From NCBI RefSeq assembly GCF_950295315.1, contig NC_080179.1:71236615-71300614 (forward strand): a DNA stretch of 64,000 bases. Direction: 5' to 3'. Position 1 is the stretch's first letter; each line of letters begins with the position of its first letter. This document shows positions 52,870 through 63,444 of this stretch, piece after piece. The notes beneath the pieces are model-generated. The model did not search any database, had not been told where the DNA came from, and saw nothing but the letters and a program-made list of their open reading frames with translations. The translations under genes and the position numbers were made by a program. The DNA is from Erinaceus europaeus. Taxonomy: Eukaryota > Chordata > Mammalia > Eulipotyphla > Erinaceidae.

Positions 52870-53025
52870 GATTATTTAGTTAGTTATTGATTTTGATCAG
52901 ACAGAAGGAAATTGAGAGGGTAAGGGCGAGTGGAGAGGAAGAGAGAAAGAAAGACAACCTGAAATTCTTTGAATTACTTCATCTCCCTGGTGCTGGTGAT
53001 CTTGACTTTATTAACCACTAGGTTC
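52870..53025 (-). mobile_element. SC-like SINE, degraded
   Basis: tttgatcagacagaaggaaattg and GA-rich body; head not preserved. Confidence 0.55.
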
Positions 53026-53139
53026 AGGTAATGTTTACCAGATTTTCTGACTGTAGTATTTATTATTCAGTAGCTAACGTATGCGGAGACACTTTGATAC
53101 TGGGCAGGCAAAAAGTCTACAGTATTTTTGTCCTTCAAT

Positions 53140-53370
53140 TTTTTAAAATTTATTTATTTTCCCTTTTGTTGCCTTTGTCTTTTTTTATTGTTGTTGTTGT
53201 TGTAGTTATTATTGTTGTTGTTATTGACGTCGTTGCTGTTAGGACAGAGAGAAATGGAGAGAGATGGGGAAGACAGAGAGGGGGAGAGAAAGACAGACAC
53301 CTGCAGACCTGCTTCACCGCCTGTGAAGCGACTCCCCTGCAGGTGGGGAGCCGGGGGCTCAAACAGGGAT
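53140..53370 (-). mobile_element. SA SINE, head lost to microsatellite
   Basis: Inverted SA intact up to gggatccttcc, where a (CCTCT)n array replaces the 5' part of the head. Confidence 0.9.
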
Positions 53371-53600
53371 CCTTCCCCTCTCCTCTCCTCTCCTCTCCTC
53401 TCCTCTCCTCTCCTCTCCTCTCCTCTCCTCTCCTCTCCTCTCCTCTCCTCTCCTCTCCTCTCCTCTCCTCTCCCTTCCCTTCTTCCCTCCCCTTCCTTCC
53501 CCTCCTCTCCTCTCCTCTCTCTCTTCCTCTCCATTCCCTATATTTTCTTTCTTTCCTCCTTCCTTCCTCCCTCTCCCCCTCCCTCCCTCCTTTCCTTCCT
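53367..53600. repeat. (CCTCT)n and CT-rich low complexity
   Basis: Pure pentamer array 53367-53472, then imperfect CT-rich DNA. It gives long but meaningless Leu/Ser frames. Confidence 0.95.
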
Positions 53601-54184
53601 CTTATCTTTAGATGTCAGATTGTTCTTTTCCTCTAAACATTTCTCTCAGCTCCTCCCTGGGTGATAGGCAGTGGCAGTGGCTCCAGCCATGTGATAGAAC
53701 CACACAGCCTCCAGATTCCAGCAGGAAAGATTTAGCAGTGCCATAATCCCTTAATCTTTTCTTCAGCCAATGACTCCATTTCACTTGAAGCAGTTGACAT
53801 GAATCATTTTTGTCATTTGGAATCTCATCACATCTGAAAGAAATTTTCTTTCAAAAAAAAAAAAATCAGGTCACAAAACTGATACCAATATTCCTCATTT
53901 TGAAGACAAATATGATTTCATTATTAATATGAATATTATTATTATTCATATTAATCAGACGCATGTTGGGGTTGAGTTCACTCTTACCCCTTCATCCTTA
54001 GGAGGTTGACAAAGATAGCTGAGCAACTACTTTGCCTCACACCAATGTGCTAAGGAAGGAATTCTGAAAGCACCCCAGGTGTGGTTTGACCTTAAGTAGC
54101 ATTAGGAGGTCTGATAAGCAGAAAGCAAAGGAAGCTTCAGCAGATGATTAGACAAAATCACTAGACATTTATTTATTTATTTAT
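53601..54184. other. Single-copy spacer
   Basis: A short inverted repeat attaatatgaatatt/aatattattcatattaat at 53925-53958 is the only structure seen. Confidence 0.45.
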
Positions 54185-55529
54185 TTGTACCTCTTTTATT
54201 ATTGGGGAATTAATGTTTTGCATTCAACAGTAAGTACAATAGTTTGTACATGCATAAATTCCCCAGTTTCCCATATGACAATATAACCCCCACTAGGTCG
54301 TCTGAATCCTTCTTGGACCTGTATTTTCCCCACCCACCCCCTCCCCAGAGTCTTTTACTTTGGTGAGATACGCCAATTCCAGTTCAGGTTCTACTTGTAT
54401 TTTCTCTTCTGATCTTGTTTTTCAACTTCTGCCTGAGAGTGAGATCATCCCATATACATCCTTCTGTTTCTGACTTATTTCACTCAACACGATTTTTTTC
54501 AAGGTTCATCCAAGATCAGCTGAAAATGGTGAAGTCACCATTTTTTACAGCTGAGTAGTATTCCATTGTATATATAGACCACAACTTGTTCAGCCACTCA
54601 TCTGTTGTTGGACACCTGGGTTGCTTCCAGGTTTTGGCTATTACAAATTGTGCTGCCAAGAACATATGTGTACACAGATCTTTTTGGAGGGGTGTGTTGG
54701 GTTCCTTAGGATCTATCCCCAGGAGAGGAATTGCAAGATCATAGGGTAGGTCCATTTCTAGCCTTCTGAGAGTTCTCCAGACTGCTTTCCACAGAGGTTG
54801 GACCAATTGACATTCCCATCAGCAGTGTAGGAGGGTTCCTTTGACCCCACACCCTCTCCAGCATTTGCTGCTGTTAACTTTTCTGATGTAGGACATTCTC
54901 ACAGGAGTGAAGTGGTATCTCATTGTCTTGATTTGCATTTCTCTGACAATCAGAGACTTGGAGCATTTTTTCATGTGTTTCTCGGCCTTTTGGATCTCTT
55001 CTGTGATGAATATTCTGTCCAAGTCCTCCCCCCATTTTTGGATGGGGTTATTTGTTGTTTTGTTATTGAGTTTGACAAGCTCTTTATATATGTTGGTTAT
55101 TAAACTCTTATCTGATGTATGGCATGTAAAGATCTTCTCCCATTCTGTGAGGGGTCTCTTGGTTTGGGTAGTGGTTTCTTTTGCTGTGAAGAAGCTTTTT
55201 AATTTGATGTAGTCCCATAGGTTTATACTTGTCTTAGTCTTCTTTGTAGTTGGATTCGTTTCATTGAAGATGTCTTTGAAATTTATGCAGAAAAGAGTTC
55301 TGCCAATATTTTCCTCTAAGTATCTGATAGTTTCTGGTCTAACATCCAAGTCCTTGATCCACTTGGAATTTACTTTTGTATTTGGTGAGATACAGTGGTT
55401 CAGTTTCATTCTTCTGCATGTTTCAACCCATTGTTTCCACCACCATTTGTTGAAGAGACTCTGCTTTCCCCATTTAATAGTCTGGGCCCCTTTGTCAAAG
55501 ATTAGATGTCCATAGGTGTGGGGGAGGCA
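54185..55529 (-). pseudogene. L1 ORF2: LINE-1 3' fragment
   Basis: Minus-strand, 5'-truncated L1: C-terminal ORF2 frames 55547-54819 and 54806-54516 separated by a frameshift, then the remaining ORF2 tail to about 54437 and 3' UTR. The CCHC-like cluster ([14 protein letters not shown]) spans the frameshift. Imperfect catttattt flanks suggest its TSD. It parallels the ORF2 of the 41-47 kb L1 at high identity. Confidence 0.92.
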
Positions 55530-55591
55530 TTTATTTTTCATTATCATAAAGAGAATAGCAAATACATTTAGACCTTATAAAATACAGTTTG

Positions 55592-55812
55592 GATTTGTAG
55601 TGCTGGCATCAAGCCCCAGCAATAATCCTGGTAGCAAAAGAGAGAGGGAGAGAGAGAGAGAGAGAGAGGAGAAGGACACTACAGCATTTCTTCACTACTT
55701 GTGAAACCCCCCACCCATGAAGGTGCTTCATGTGACGCGGTGCATTCACACCGTGGTCCTCATGCATGGTAAGGTGTGCTCTTTACCTAGTGAGCCATCA
55801 TCTCCAGGCTCT
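55592..55812 (-). mobile_element. SINE end module, (GA)n and inverted SINE
   Basis: Plus-strand module ggatttgtagtgctggcatc (55592-55640), GA array (55642-55668), then inverted SC-like sequence ending tctccaggctct. Confidence 0.55.
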
Positions 55813-56142
55813 CTGGTCACTTTTTTTTTTTTTTTACAAGCTTTGAAATGTATGTTGAATCTCTCCTTCAGTCAACTGTGACTGCGTTAAGTTATTCAAC
55901 AGGGAACATTATAAGGCAGACACAAGAATTCACCATATGGAGCCAATAAAAGGTGCTGGGGTTGGGGGCAGGTTACTGATAAAATGTGACAAGATTTTCA
56001 GACAGGGGTAACAGTACTGATTTAAATTGTTCACACTCACTGGCAAACAAAGGAAACAAAAGTTACAGATGTATTTAGGAATATTTGGAGGAGAAGGGTC
56101 CTTGTATTGCCTGTATCTGAGACATCATCTAGAAACACTTAT
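55813..56142. other. Single-copy spacer
   Basis: Poly-T near 55823; nothing else recognised. Confidence 0.45.
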
Positions 56143-56393
56143 TATGAAGGCAACTGCAGTCACTCAGCGGGTGGAAGGCACGTGCTACCATGCCTGAGGG
56201 CTCGGGTTCAAGCTTCGGGCTACTACACGGGAGCACCCCAGGAGAGAAACTTTCCTTGAAAAGTAATAGTGCTCCATGTGTCTCTGTCTCCTTCTTTATC
56301 TCTCTGTCTCTCATGCTCTATGAAAGAGAGATAAAATGGCTACTGTAAATGGGGCCATTTAATCCCAGTGATAATTCTTGTAGAGGAAAAAAA
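56143..56393 (+). mobile_element. SINE-like repeat with end module
   Basis: gggttcaagcttcgggc B-box region, agtgctccatgtgtctctg, CT body, tttaatcccagtgataattc module. Confidence 0.6.
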
Positions 56394-56431
56394 CATACAA
56401 GTGACTTACCGGTCTGAATTTTAAGTCCTAA

Positions 56432-56551
56432 TAATGATTTATTTATTTACACTGGATAGAGCCAGAGGTACGCTCTGACACATGTGATACTGGGGACTGA
56501 ACCTCTCACACTTGAGAGGCTAGTGCTTTCTGCACTCTACCACTTCCTGGG
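56432..56551 (-). mobile_element. SD SINE
   Basis: Inverted SD: ggggactgaacctctcacac, tctgcactctaccac. Confidence 0.7.
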
Positions 56552-56751
56552 AAAAGTAAGCCTCTCCCCCCAGAACACCCCCCACGAAAGGCATGAAGGT
56601 TCTATGCTCTTGCTCATATAGGCCCCCAATCTGGAATATTTTATCTCCTATTCTTTGTCAGATCAACTTGAATTTTTCTCTGTTCCTTATTCTCAATCTT
56701 ACCACCTTCAGAAAACCTTTCCCTACCATTCTGGTCCACAGGAATCATACA

Positions 56752-57681
56752 GCCTTACCACCTTTCCTTCCCCCCCCCCCCCAACAATTTGTTGTCCTTG
56801 CTGTTGTAGCCTTGTTGTGGTTATTATTGTTGTTGATGTCGTTTGTTGTTGGGTAAGACAGAAAGAAATGGAGAGAGGAGGGTAAGACAGAGAGGGGGAG
56901 AGAAAGACAGACACCTGCAGACCTGCTTCACCGCCTGTGAAGCGACTCCCCTGCAGGTGGGGAGCCGGGAGCTCGAACCACGATCCTTAAGCGGGTCCTT
57001 GGGCTTTGCGCCACCTGCGCTTAACCGCTGTGCTACCGCCCGACTCCGTGCAGCTTGAATTTTAAAGGATCCTTCCACCTGTCCTTGCACTTTGTACCAA
57101 AGATAATCATCACCACAGTTCTCACAAGTCTTACAGTTTGCTTGCTTCTGTTTTTTTGGGTTTTTTTTTTTAAAGTTCATGTGCATCTGTTCTCTAGATT
57201 CCACCTGTAAGTGAAACCATCTGGTAGTTGTCTTTGACTCTTTCATCTCTTTACTTTAACAAATACTTTTTAATGTTTATTCTTTTTTTAAAAAAGGAAA
57301 TTAAGATTAGTGATTTTTTTTTTTTTTGGCCTCCAGGGTTATCGTTGGGACTCGGTGCCTGCACTACAGTAAATCCACTGCTCCTGGAGGTTATTTTCCT
57401 TTTTCGTTGCCCTTGTTTTTTATCATTGTTGTCACTGCTGTTGTTGCTTTTGGATAGGACAGAGAGAAATCGAGAGAGGAAGGGAAGATAGAAGAGGGAG
57501 AGAAAGGTAGACACCTACAGACCTGCTTCACTGCTTGCGAAGCGACCCCCCATCCCCTGCAGATGGGGAGCTGGGGACTCGAACCAGGATCCTTATGCGG
57601 GTCCTTGCGCTTTGTACCACGTGCGCTTAACCCGCTGCGCTACCGCCTGACCCCCACACCACCCCTGCCTTACCACCTTTC
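56752..57681 (-). mobile_element. Mosaic SINE-headed retroposon, exact 15-bp TSD
   Basis: The 900-bp unit 56767-57666 is bounded by gccttaccacctttc at 56752-56766 and 57667-57681. Read on the minus strand: an SA-x copy (57656-57330), its 3' flank of old L1 DNA (57329-57100), a 33-bp SA fragment (57098-57066), 18 bp identical to the target flank of the 27.2-kb SA, then a second SA head sharing that SINE's rare variants, a different SA body and a G-rich end. The first 557 bp are an inverted copy of 58186-58756. Confidence 0.85.
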
Positions 57682-57898
57682 ATTGATTGTCTGCAGTCCT
57701 CACGTACCTCCTCCTCTCACACCTTGCTGCATTCCCGTTGGGACCCATGATTGGTGGGGAGCGTCTCACTGTCCCCACACCTCTCAGCTCGACCCTGGCA
57801 TAACACCCTCAGTGGAACATTAGAATCATTCCCTTTAGTGTGTCTTCAACAATTGAGATGTTTGCTGAGAAAAACCACAATCCAAGAATTTTTATCTT

Positions 57899-58068
57899 TG
57901 ATTTCATCTGTATTTATTTATTTGATAGGAGGGAGAAATTGAGAAGCAAAAGAAGACAGAGAAGGAAAGAGAAGCTTTCACCTGGGGATGGGCACCGGGG
58001 GCTAAAACCAGGGTCCTTCTGCATTGCCATGTGTGTGCTCAGGCGGGCATGCCACCACCCAGATCCCC
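57899..58068 (-). mobile_element. SC SINE
   Basis: Inverted SC with gctaaaaccagggtcc B-box region. Confidence 0.75.
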
Positions 58069-58171
58069 AGCTACAGTTCTAATCTCTATCGATAACTGCC
58101 ATGGCACTTAGATATCTGATCACATCTGGAAGAAAATGCGCGGTACCGAGTGGTCTCGTTTTGAATGTAAG

Positions 58172-58545
58172 ATCGCTAATCTTAGGGGTCGGGCAGTAGC
58201 GCAGCGGGTTAAGCCCACATGGTGCCAAGCGCAAGGACCCGCATAAGGATCCCAGTTCGAGTCCCCAGCTCCCCAGCTGCAGGGGATGGGATGGGATGGG
58301 GGTCGCTTCGCAAGCAGTGAAGCAGGTCTGTAGGTGTCTGTCTTTCTCTCCCTCTATCTTCCCTTCCTCTCTCGATTTCTCTCTGTCCTATCCAAAAGCA
58401 ACGACAGCAGTGACAACAACGATAAAAAACAAGGGCAACAAAAAAGGAAAAATAACCTCCAGGAGCAGTGGATTTGTAGTGCAGGCACCGAGTCCCAACG
58501 ATAACCCTGGAGGCAAAAAAAAAAAAAAAAAAATCACTAATCTTA
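58172..58545 (+). mobile_element. SA-x SINE with TSD, presumed source locus
   Basis: SA-x at 58186-58531 with a (gggat)n expansion near 58275. TSD atcgctaatctta / atcactaatctta shows it inserted here in older L1 DNA. Confidence 0.92.
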
Positions 58546-58870
58546 ATTTCCTTTTTTTAAAAAAAAAAAGAATAAACATTAAAAAGTATTTGTTAAAGTA
58601 AAGAGATGAAAGAGTCAAAGACAACTACCAGATGGTTTCACTTATATGTGGAATCTAGAGAACAGATACACATGAACTTAAAAATATATATATATAAAAA
58701 AAACCAGAAGCAAGCAAACTGTAAGACTTGTGAGAACTGTGGTGATGATTATCTTAGGGAGGATGGAGGGTGGGACACAGAACTGTGGTGGTGGGTGTGG
58801 TGTGGAGCTAGACACTGTGATCTTACAGCCTTGTAACCTACTATTTATCACAAATATAAACAATGAGAAA
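58546..58870 (+). mobile_element. Older LINE-1 3' UTR
   Basis: Contains tttcacttatatgtggaatc, a motif I know from mammalian L1 3' UTRs, then gtggtggtgggtgtggtgtg and ttacagccttgtaacc. Shares its end with 16936-17035. Confidence 0.7.
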
Positions 58871-58872
58871 AA

Positions 58873-59020
58873 AACTTTTTATGTATTGCCAGAACTCTGC
58901 TTAGCTCTGGCTCATAACAGTACTGGGTATTGAACCTGGGAACTCGAAACCTCAGGTTTGGACATGTGTTGTTGCTGTTGTTGTTGTTGTTGTTAAATAA
59001 TCACTATGCTATCTCCTTAC
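58873..59020 (-). mobile_element. SB SINE with (GTT)n
   Basis: Inverted SB in which a GTT array (58967-58995) has expanded within the head. Confidence 0.85.
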
Positions 59021-59072
59021 TCTTGAGTAAATTCTCAAAACTGCTCAGTAAATTCTCATTATCTGCTCAATG

Positions 59073-59225
59073 AAGTCAGATAATGGCACACCTACTTGAC
59101 AACACACATTGCCATGTTTAAGGACCAGGGTTCAAGCCCCTGGTCCTCACCTGCAGGATGAAAGCCTCATAAGCAATGAAGCAGCGCTGCAGGTGTCTCC
59201 ATTTCCTTGTGAATAAAATAAAAAT
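59073..59225 (+). mobile_element. SC SINE, short
   Basis: B box ggttcaagcccc; the CT body is cut after tgtctccatttcc. Confidence 0.8.
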
Positions 59226-59230
59226 ATTTT

Positions 59231-59573
59231 TTCTTTTTTGCCTCCAGGGTTGTTGCTGGGGCTCAGTGCCTGCACCATGAATCCACTGCTCCTGGAGGCC
59301 TTTTTTTTTTTTCTCCTTTTGTTTGTTGCCCTTGTTGTAGCCTTGTTGTAGTTATTATTGTTGTTGTTGATGTTGTTCATTGTTGGATAGGACAGAGAGA
59401 AATGGAGAGAGGAGGGGAAGACAGAGAGTGAGAGAGAAAGACAGACACCAGCTTCACCACCTGTGAAGAGACTCCTCTGCAGGTGAGGAGCTGGTGGCTC
59501 GAACCGGGATCCTTATGCCAGTCCCTGCGCTTTGCGCCACGTGTGCTTAACCCGCTGTGCTACCACCCGACTT
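59231..59573 (-). mobile_element. SA-x SINE
   Basis: Inverted SA-x with full module and head; flanked by aaaatattttttc / aaaatattttttaa. Confidence 0.93.
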
Positions 59574-59739
59574 CCAAAATAAAATATTTTTTAAAACTCT
59601 TCTGCAGTCATTATAGTCCCTTATTTTATATTCTCCCAGGTTCTCCTAGACACTGTTGGTTTCAATTCCAGTTATATGAAGAACTTGGTTTTTGCAAGGC
59701 TATATGCAACCTGAAGGCAGGAGCCCATTGTTAGAGGCC

Positions 59740-60390
59740 CCTTTTATTTATTTAATTAACTAATTTATTTTTATTTATAAAATAGAAACATTGACAAAAC
59801 CATAGGATAAGAGGGGTACATTTCCACACAATGCCCACCCCCAGAGCTCCATATCCCCTCCACTCCCCTGATAGCTTTCCTAGTCTTTATCCCTCTGGGA
59901 ATATAGACCCAGGGTCGTTGTGGGATGCAGAAGGTGGAAGGTCTGGCTTCTGCAATTGCTTCCCCGCTGAACATGGGCGTTGACAGGTCCATCGATACTC
60001 CCAGCCTGTCTTTCTCTTTTTCTAGTGGGGCAGAGCTCTGGGGAAGCGGGACTCCAGGACACATTGGTGGGGTTGTCTGCCCAGGGAAGTCTGTTTGGCA
60101 TCATGGTAGCATCTGGAACCTGGTGGCTGAAAAAGAGTTAAGATATAAAGCAGAACAAATTGTTGACTAATCATGAAACTAGAAGCAAGAATATTGTATA
60201 TGAAGATTTAGGGTCTCCGTTTTGGAATAAGCTAGTAGGTCTATTTTAGGTATATTCCAGAGAGTCCATGACTATACTAGTTTTTGCTTGAGCCTGACAT
60301 CTAATATGCAGGTGGACTCAGGTTACTGTCCGGGGAGATGGTGTCAGAGTGATCTTGGAGCCCCGCACATGGTGACGTGTCCAGAGACCT
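59740..60390 (-). mobile_element. Family R retroposon
   Basis: Inverted family R from an A-tail side at 59760 to about 60390. It contains a 49-bp segment repeated exactly at 60569-60617. Confidence 0.8.
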
Positions 60391-60620
60391 CCTCTCTACA
60401 GAGCTCTACCCTACTAGGGAAATATTAGGGACAGCACAAGTCTGTCTAGGAGTATGGACTGACCAGACAACTGTCCACATGTCAGCAGGAAGCAGCTACA
60501 GATGTGTGCAAAACTCCCTCCTTCAACATCCCCAAAAAGAATCTTGGCTCCGGGACACTTTGGTATGTTTGTCTGCCCAGGGAAGTCTGTTTGGCATCAT
60601 GGTAGCATCTGGAACCTAGA
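60391..60620. mobile_element. Rearranged family R-like segment
   Basis: Plus-strand family R sequence (agagctctaccctactaggg) lies beside family R sequence in the opposite sense (60569-60617). Origin unclear. Confidence 0.5.
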
Positions 60621-60960
60621 AGGAGGAATGTTGAGGGAGAGAAGGACCACCCTGAAATGGGAGTGGTTGCAGGTGTAGGTGGGGCCTTTGGCTTTAAAGG
60701 GGTGAACCTTTGGGACTCACTCTCTTTTTTCTGGACTGCCATGTGACTATCAAGGCTATAAGTTAGTTCTCAGTCCCCTTTCTGTGCTCCTTTCCCGCCC
60801 CCCCCAACTCACTCTCTCTTTCATGTCCTTAACATGTTTTTGTGTCCAATAAAGTTTAATTTACCTGAAAAAAACAAACAAAAACACACAAAAAACCTCA
60901 GGGTGTCCCCTCTGTCTGCCTGAGAACCCAATAACGGTGTTATTGTTGAGGTTCTAAGTC
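60621..60960 (+). mobile_element. Probable LTR-like segment
   Basis: Has ccaataaagtttaatttacc, an A-rich stretch, then ctcagggtgtcccctctgtc and gagaacccaataacgg, an arrangement like R-U5. Ends are uncertain and no TSD was found. Confidence 0.4.
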
Positions 60961-60989
60961 TACATGATTTCACCTCTCCTGTAAGTCTC

Positions 60990-61200
60990 TTTTATTATTA
61001 TTATTTTTAAGTAGAGGGTGGAAGACAGAGAGGGAAAGAAAGAGAGAGATGCAGAGAGAAAGGAAAGATATTACCATGCTGCCCTGTCACTCATCAAGTT
61101 CTTTCTTTGCATGATTTCCCGTCATGGTGGCCAGGCTCAAACTTAAGTCCTTGCACATGGTAAAGTTTGCATTCTACCAGGTAAGCTATCTCTTAGCCCT
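60990..61200 (-). mobile_element. SF-type SINE-like repeat
   Basis: GA body, ggccaggctcaaacttaagtcc, end gctatctcttagccc. Confidence 0.55.
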
Positions 61201-61247
61201 GAAGTCATCATCATCATCTTATTATTATTGTTGTTGTTATATTTAGA

Positions 61248-61678
61248 GGGTTAAGGAATAGTTCACTAGGTAGAGTATATGCTTTACCCTGCCTGAAGCA
61301 AACTTTTCCCACTGCAAGTGGGGACTGAGGATTTGAATCTGCGTCCTTGTGCATTGTAACACGTGTGCTCAACCAGGTGTACCACCCCCTGCCACGCCCC
61401 CTTCATTGCCACCAGGCTTATTGCTGGGGCTCGGGTACCTGCATTGCACTATGAATCCACCACTCCCAGGGGCCTTTTCTTCCCCCCCCCTTTTTTTCTT
61501 TCTATTTTACTGGTTTAGACAGAAATAAATTGAGAGAGGAGAAGGATATAGAGAGGGAGAGAGGAAGAGACACCGCAGATCTGCTTTACTGCCCCTGCAG
61601 GTGTAGAGTGGGACCCCAAACCCTGGTCTTTGCTTATGGTAATATGTGAACTTCACTAGGTGCACACTTCCCAGGCAT
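61248..61678 (-). mobile_element. SINE fragments and SC with end module
   Basis: A plus-strand head piece (61248-61298), inverted SC half (61300-61395), then inverted SC with end module (61405-61678). Confidence 0.65.
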
Positions 61679-61695
61679 GCTCCCCCCCACCCCCC

Positions 61696-61800
61696 CGTGC
61701 ATCTATTTCTTTTTTTTTTTCCAGCCCCGTGCATCTATTTCTTTTTTTTTCCAGCCCCGTGCATCTATTTTTTTTTCCAGCCCCGTGCATCTATTTCTTT
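61696..61800. repeat. About 30-bp tandem repeat
   Basis: Four copies of a unit ccccgtgcatctatttc plus a T run and ccag; T-run length varies. Confidence 0.92.
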
Positions 61801-62092
61801 ACTCATTCTTTCTTTTCCTTCAGCCACTGACTCTGTAGCCTTTTAAATGTGGAGCTGGGATATGTGCTTGGACTGAGAGGGAAGGAAAAAATGACATCAA
61901 TAGTTAAAAATGAACTGTAGGGAGAGGCAGTCTCATTAGACACATTGTCCTTATAAGAACATTCTTATAAAAACATGCCAACTGCAGCTTCTGACTGAAG
62001 TCACTCATTTCAGGAGGGTTTTTCCTTCCCTATTAACTCTGCCAGCTGGGATCTGATGTAAACCAGTCCACAGTAAATTTTATGAGATTTCT
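61801..62092. other. Single-copy spacer
   Basis: Nothing recognisable. Confidence 0.45.
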
Positions 62093-62285
62093 TTACAAAG
62101 AAAGGGAGAGAGGAAAGAAAGGAAGAAAGGAAAGAAAGGGAACAAGGAAGGAAGGAAGGAAGGAAATAGAGGAGAGGAGAGGAGAGGAGAGGAGAGGAGA
62201 GGAGAGGAGAGGAGAGGAGAGGAGAGGAGAGGAGAGGAGAGGAGAGGAGAGGAGAGGAGAGGAAGAAAGGAAAAAAGAAAAGGAA
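62093..62285. repeat. GAAAG / (GGAGA)n array
   Basis: GAAAG and GGAA blocks, then a long pure AGAGG pentamer array (62166-62260). Confidence 0.95.
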
Positions 62286-62607
62286 ATAGTTTTCCTGGAC
62301 TTTGGTACTAGTACTAGCTGAGAGAAGTCAGTGAGCCTGTTAGCATCATCATTTCTTATTTTATTTTTTGGCAAGAATCAGAAATCCTCATCTTGCTTGA
62401 ATTCATTTGGGTTTTTGGATTGGGTAATAGTTGTCACTTGATATTTATTTGTCAAAGCCAAATCCTAGCAGTAATTAGTCATAGTTTATATCAAATATGA
62501 AATATGAAAATAATAATTGGTGTTTGGGGACTGTCAATACACACCAGTTACTTGTTAAACATCTAAGCATGGACTTTGGAATTTCATTTTATTCATTATT
62601 AACGGTT
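62286..62607. other. Single-copy AT-rich spacer
   Basis: Nothing recognisable. Confidence 0.45.
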
Positions 62608-62742
62608 ATTTTTATTTATTTATTTTTAATCACAGCACTGCTCAGCTCTGGCTTATATTGGTGCTGGTGATTGAACCTGGGGCTTTAGAGTATCAGGCAT
62701 GGAAGTCATTTTGCATAGCCACTATGCTGTCTCCCTTGCCCT
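62608..62742 (-). mobile_element. SB SINE
   Basis: Inverted SB: cacagcactgctcagctctg, B box gattgaacctggggc. Confidence 0.88.
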
Positions 62743-63082
62743 TAAATCTGGAACTCCTCATCTGCATGGTAAATGACAGATTTCAACTATGGTTGAGCTG
62801 GGGAAGGTTGTGAAGTAGTCGATCAAAGAGATTTGATAAAGCAGAAAATCATCAAAAAATTATACGCCTTAAAACATTTTGCCTTAATTTAAAACATAAA
62901 TTTATATCAGTCTTTTAATTTTTAGTTATCTTTGCCTTTAACTTAGGCTTACTGAATGAAGTTTCATTGCTTTTTCTTTTATAAGAAACACCCATAGGGG
63001 GAGGGAAAGAAACACCCATGATTAACAATCTACAATTTCCACATTTATATTGAAGAGACATCAGTGTTTTGTTGTTGTTGTT
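62743..63082. other. Single-copy AT-rich spacer
   Basis: A 14-bp motif gaaacacccat recurs at 62986 and 63009. Nothing else. Confidence 0.45.
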
Positions 63083-63280
63083 TTTTTAATTAATTCATTA
63101 ATTATGAATATAGAGAGATGAATTGTGAGAGAGAGAGAGAGAGAGACATGCAGCAGCACTGCTCCACCAACTGTGAAGTTTTCCCCCTGCAGGTGGGGAC
63201 TGGGGGCTTGAACTTCAGTCCTTGTGCATGGTAACATATGTGCTCAACTGAATGCACCACTACTCAGCCCCCCCCCCCCT
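63083..63280 (-). mobile_element. SC SINE
   Basis: Inverted SC with GA expansion, B box gcttgaacttcagtcc, end ctcagccccc. Confidence 0.88.
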
Positions 63281-63283
63281 TTT

Positions 63284-63437
63284 TAATCATCAATGGGCTT
63301 CACTGCACCAGGTTTACCTTTTCAGATAGAAAGAGCAAGAGAAAGAAAAGGGAGAGAGATGACAAGATGAAAAGATCACAGTATTGAAGTCACCTGAGGG
63401 CTGGGCTTCAACCTGGGCCAAAAACATGACAAAGGAA
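63284..63437 (-). mobile_element. SE SINE-like repeat
   Basis: atgggcttcactgcaccagg, GA body, gcttcaacctgggcc. Confidence 0.6.
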
Positions 63438-63444
63438 ACATCTT

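Noticed and set aside
53031..53664. 201- and 150-codon frames rich in Leu/Ser
   Set aside because: They read through an SA SINE and a CCTCT array.
62166..62260. AGAGG array paired with the CCTCT array at 53367 as a functional inverted repeat
   Set aside because: Pentamer GA/CT microsatellites arise independently and the flanks show no homology.
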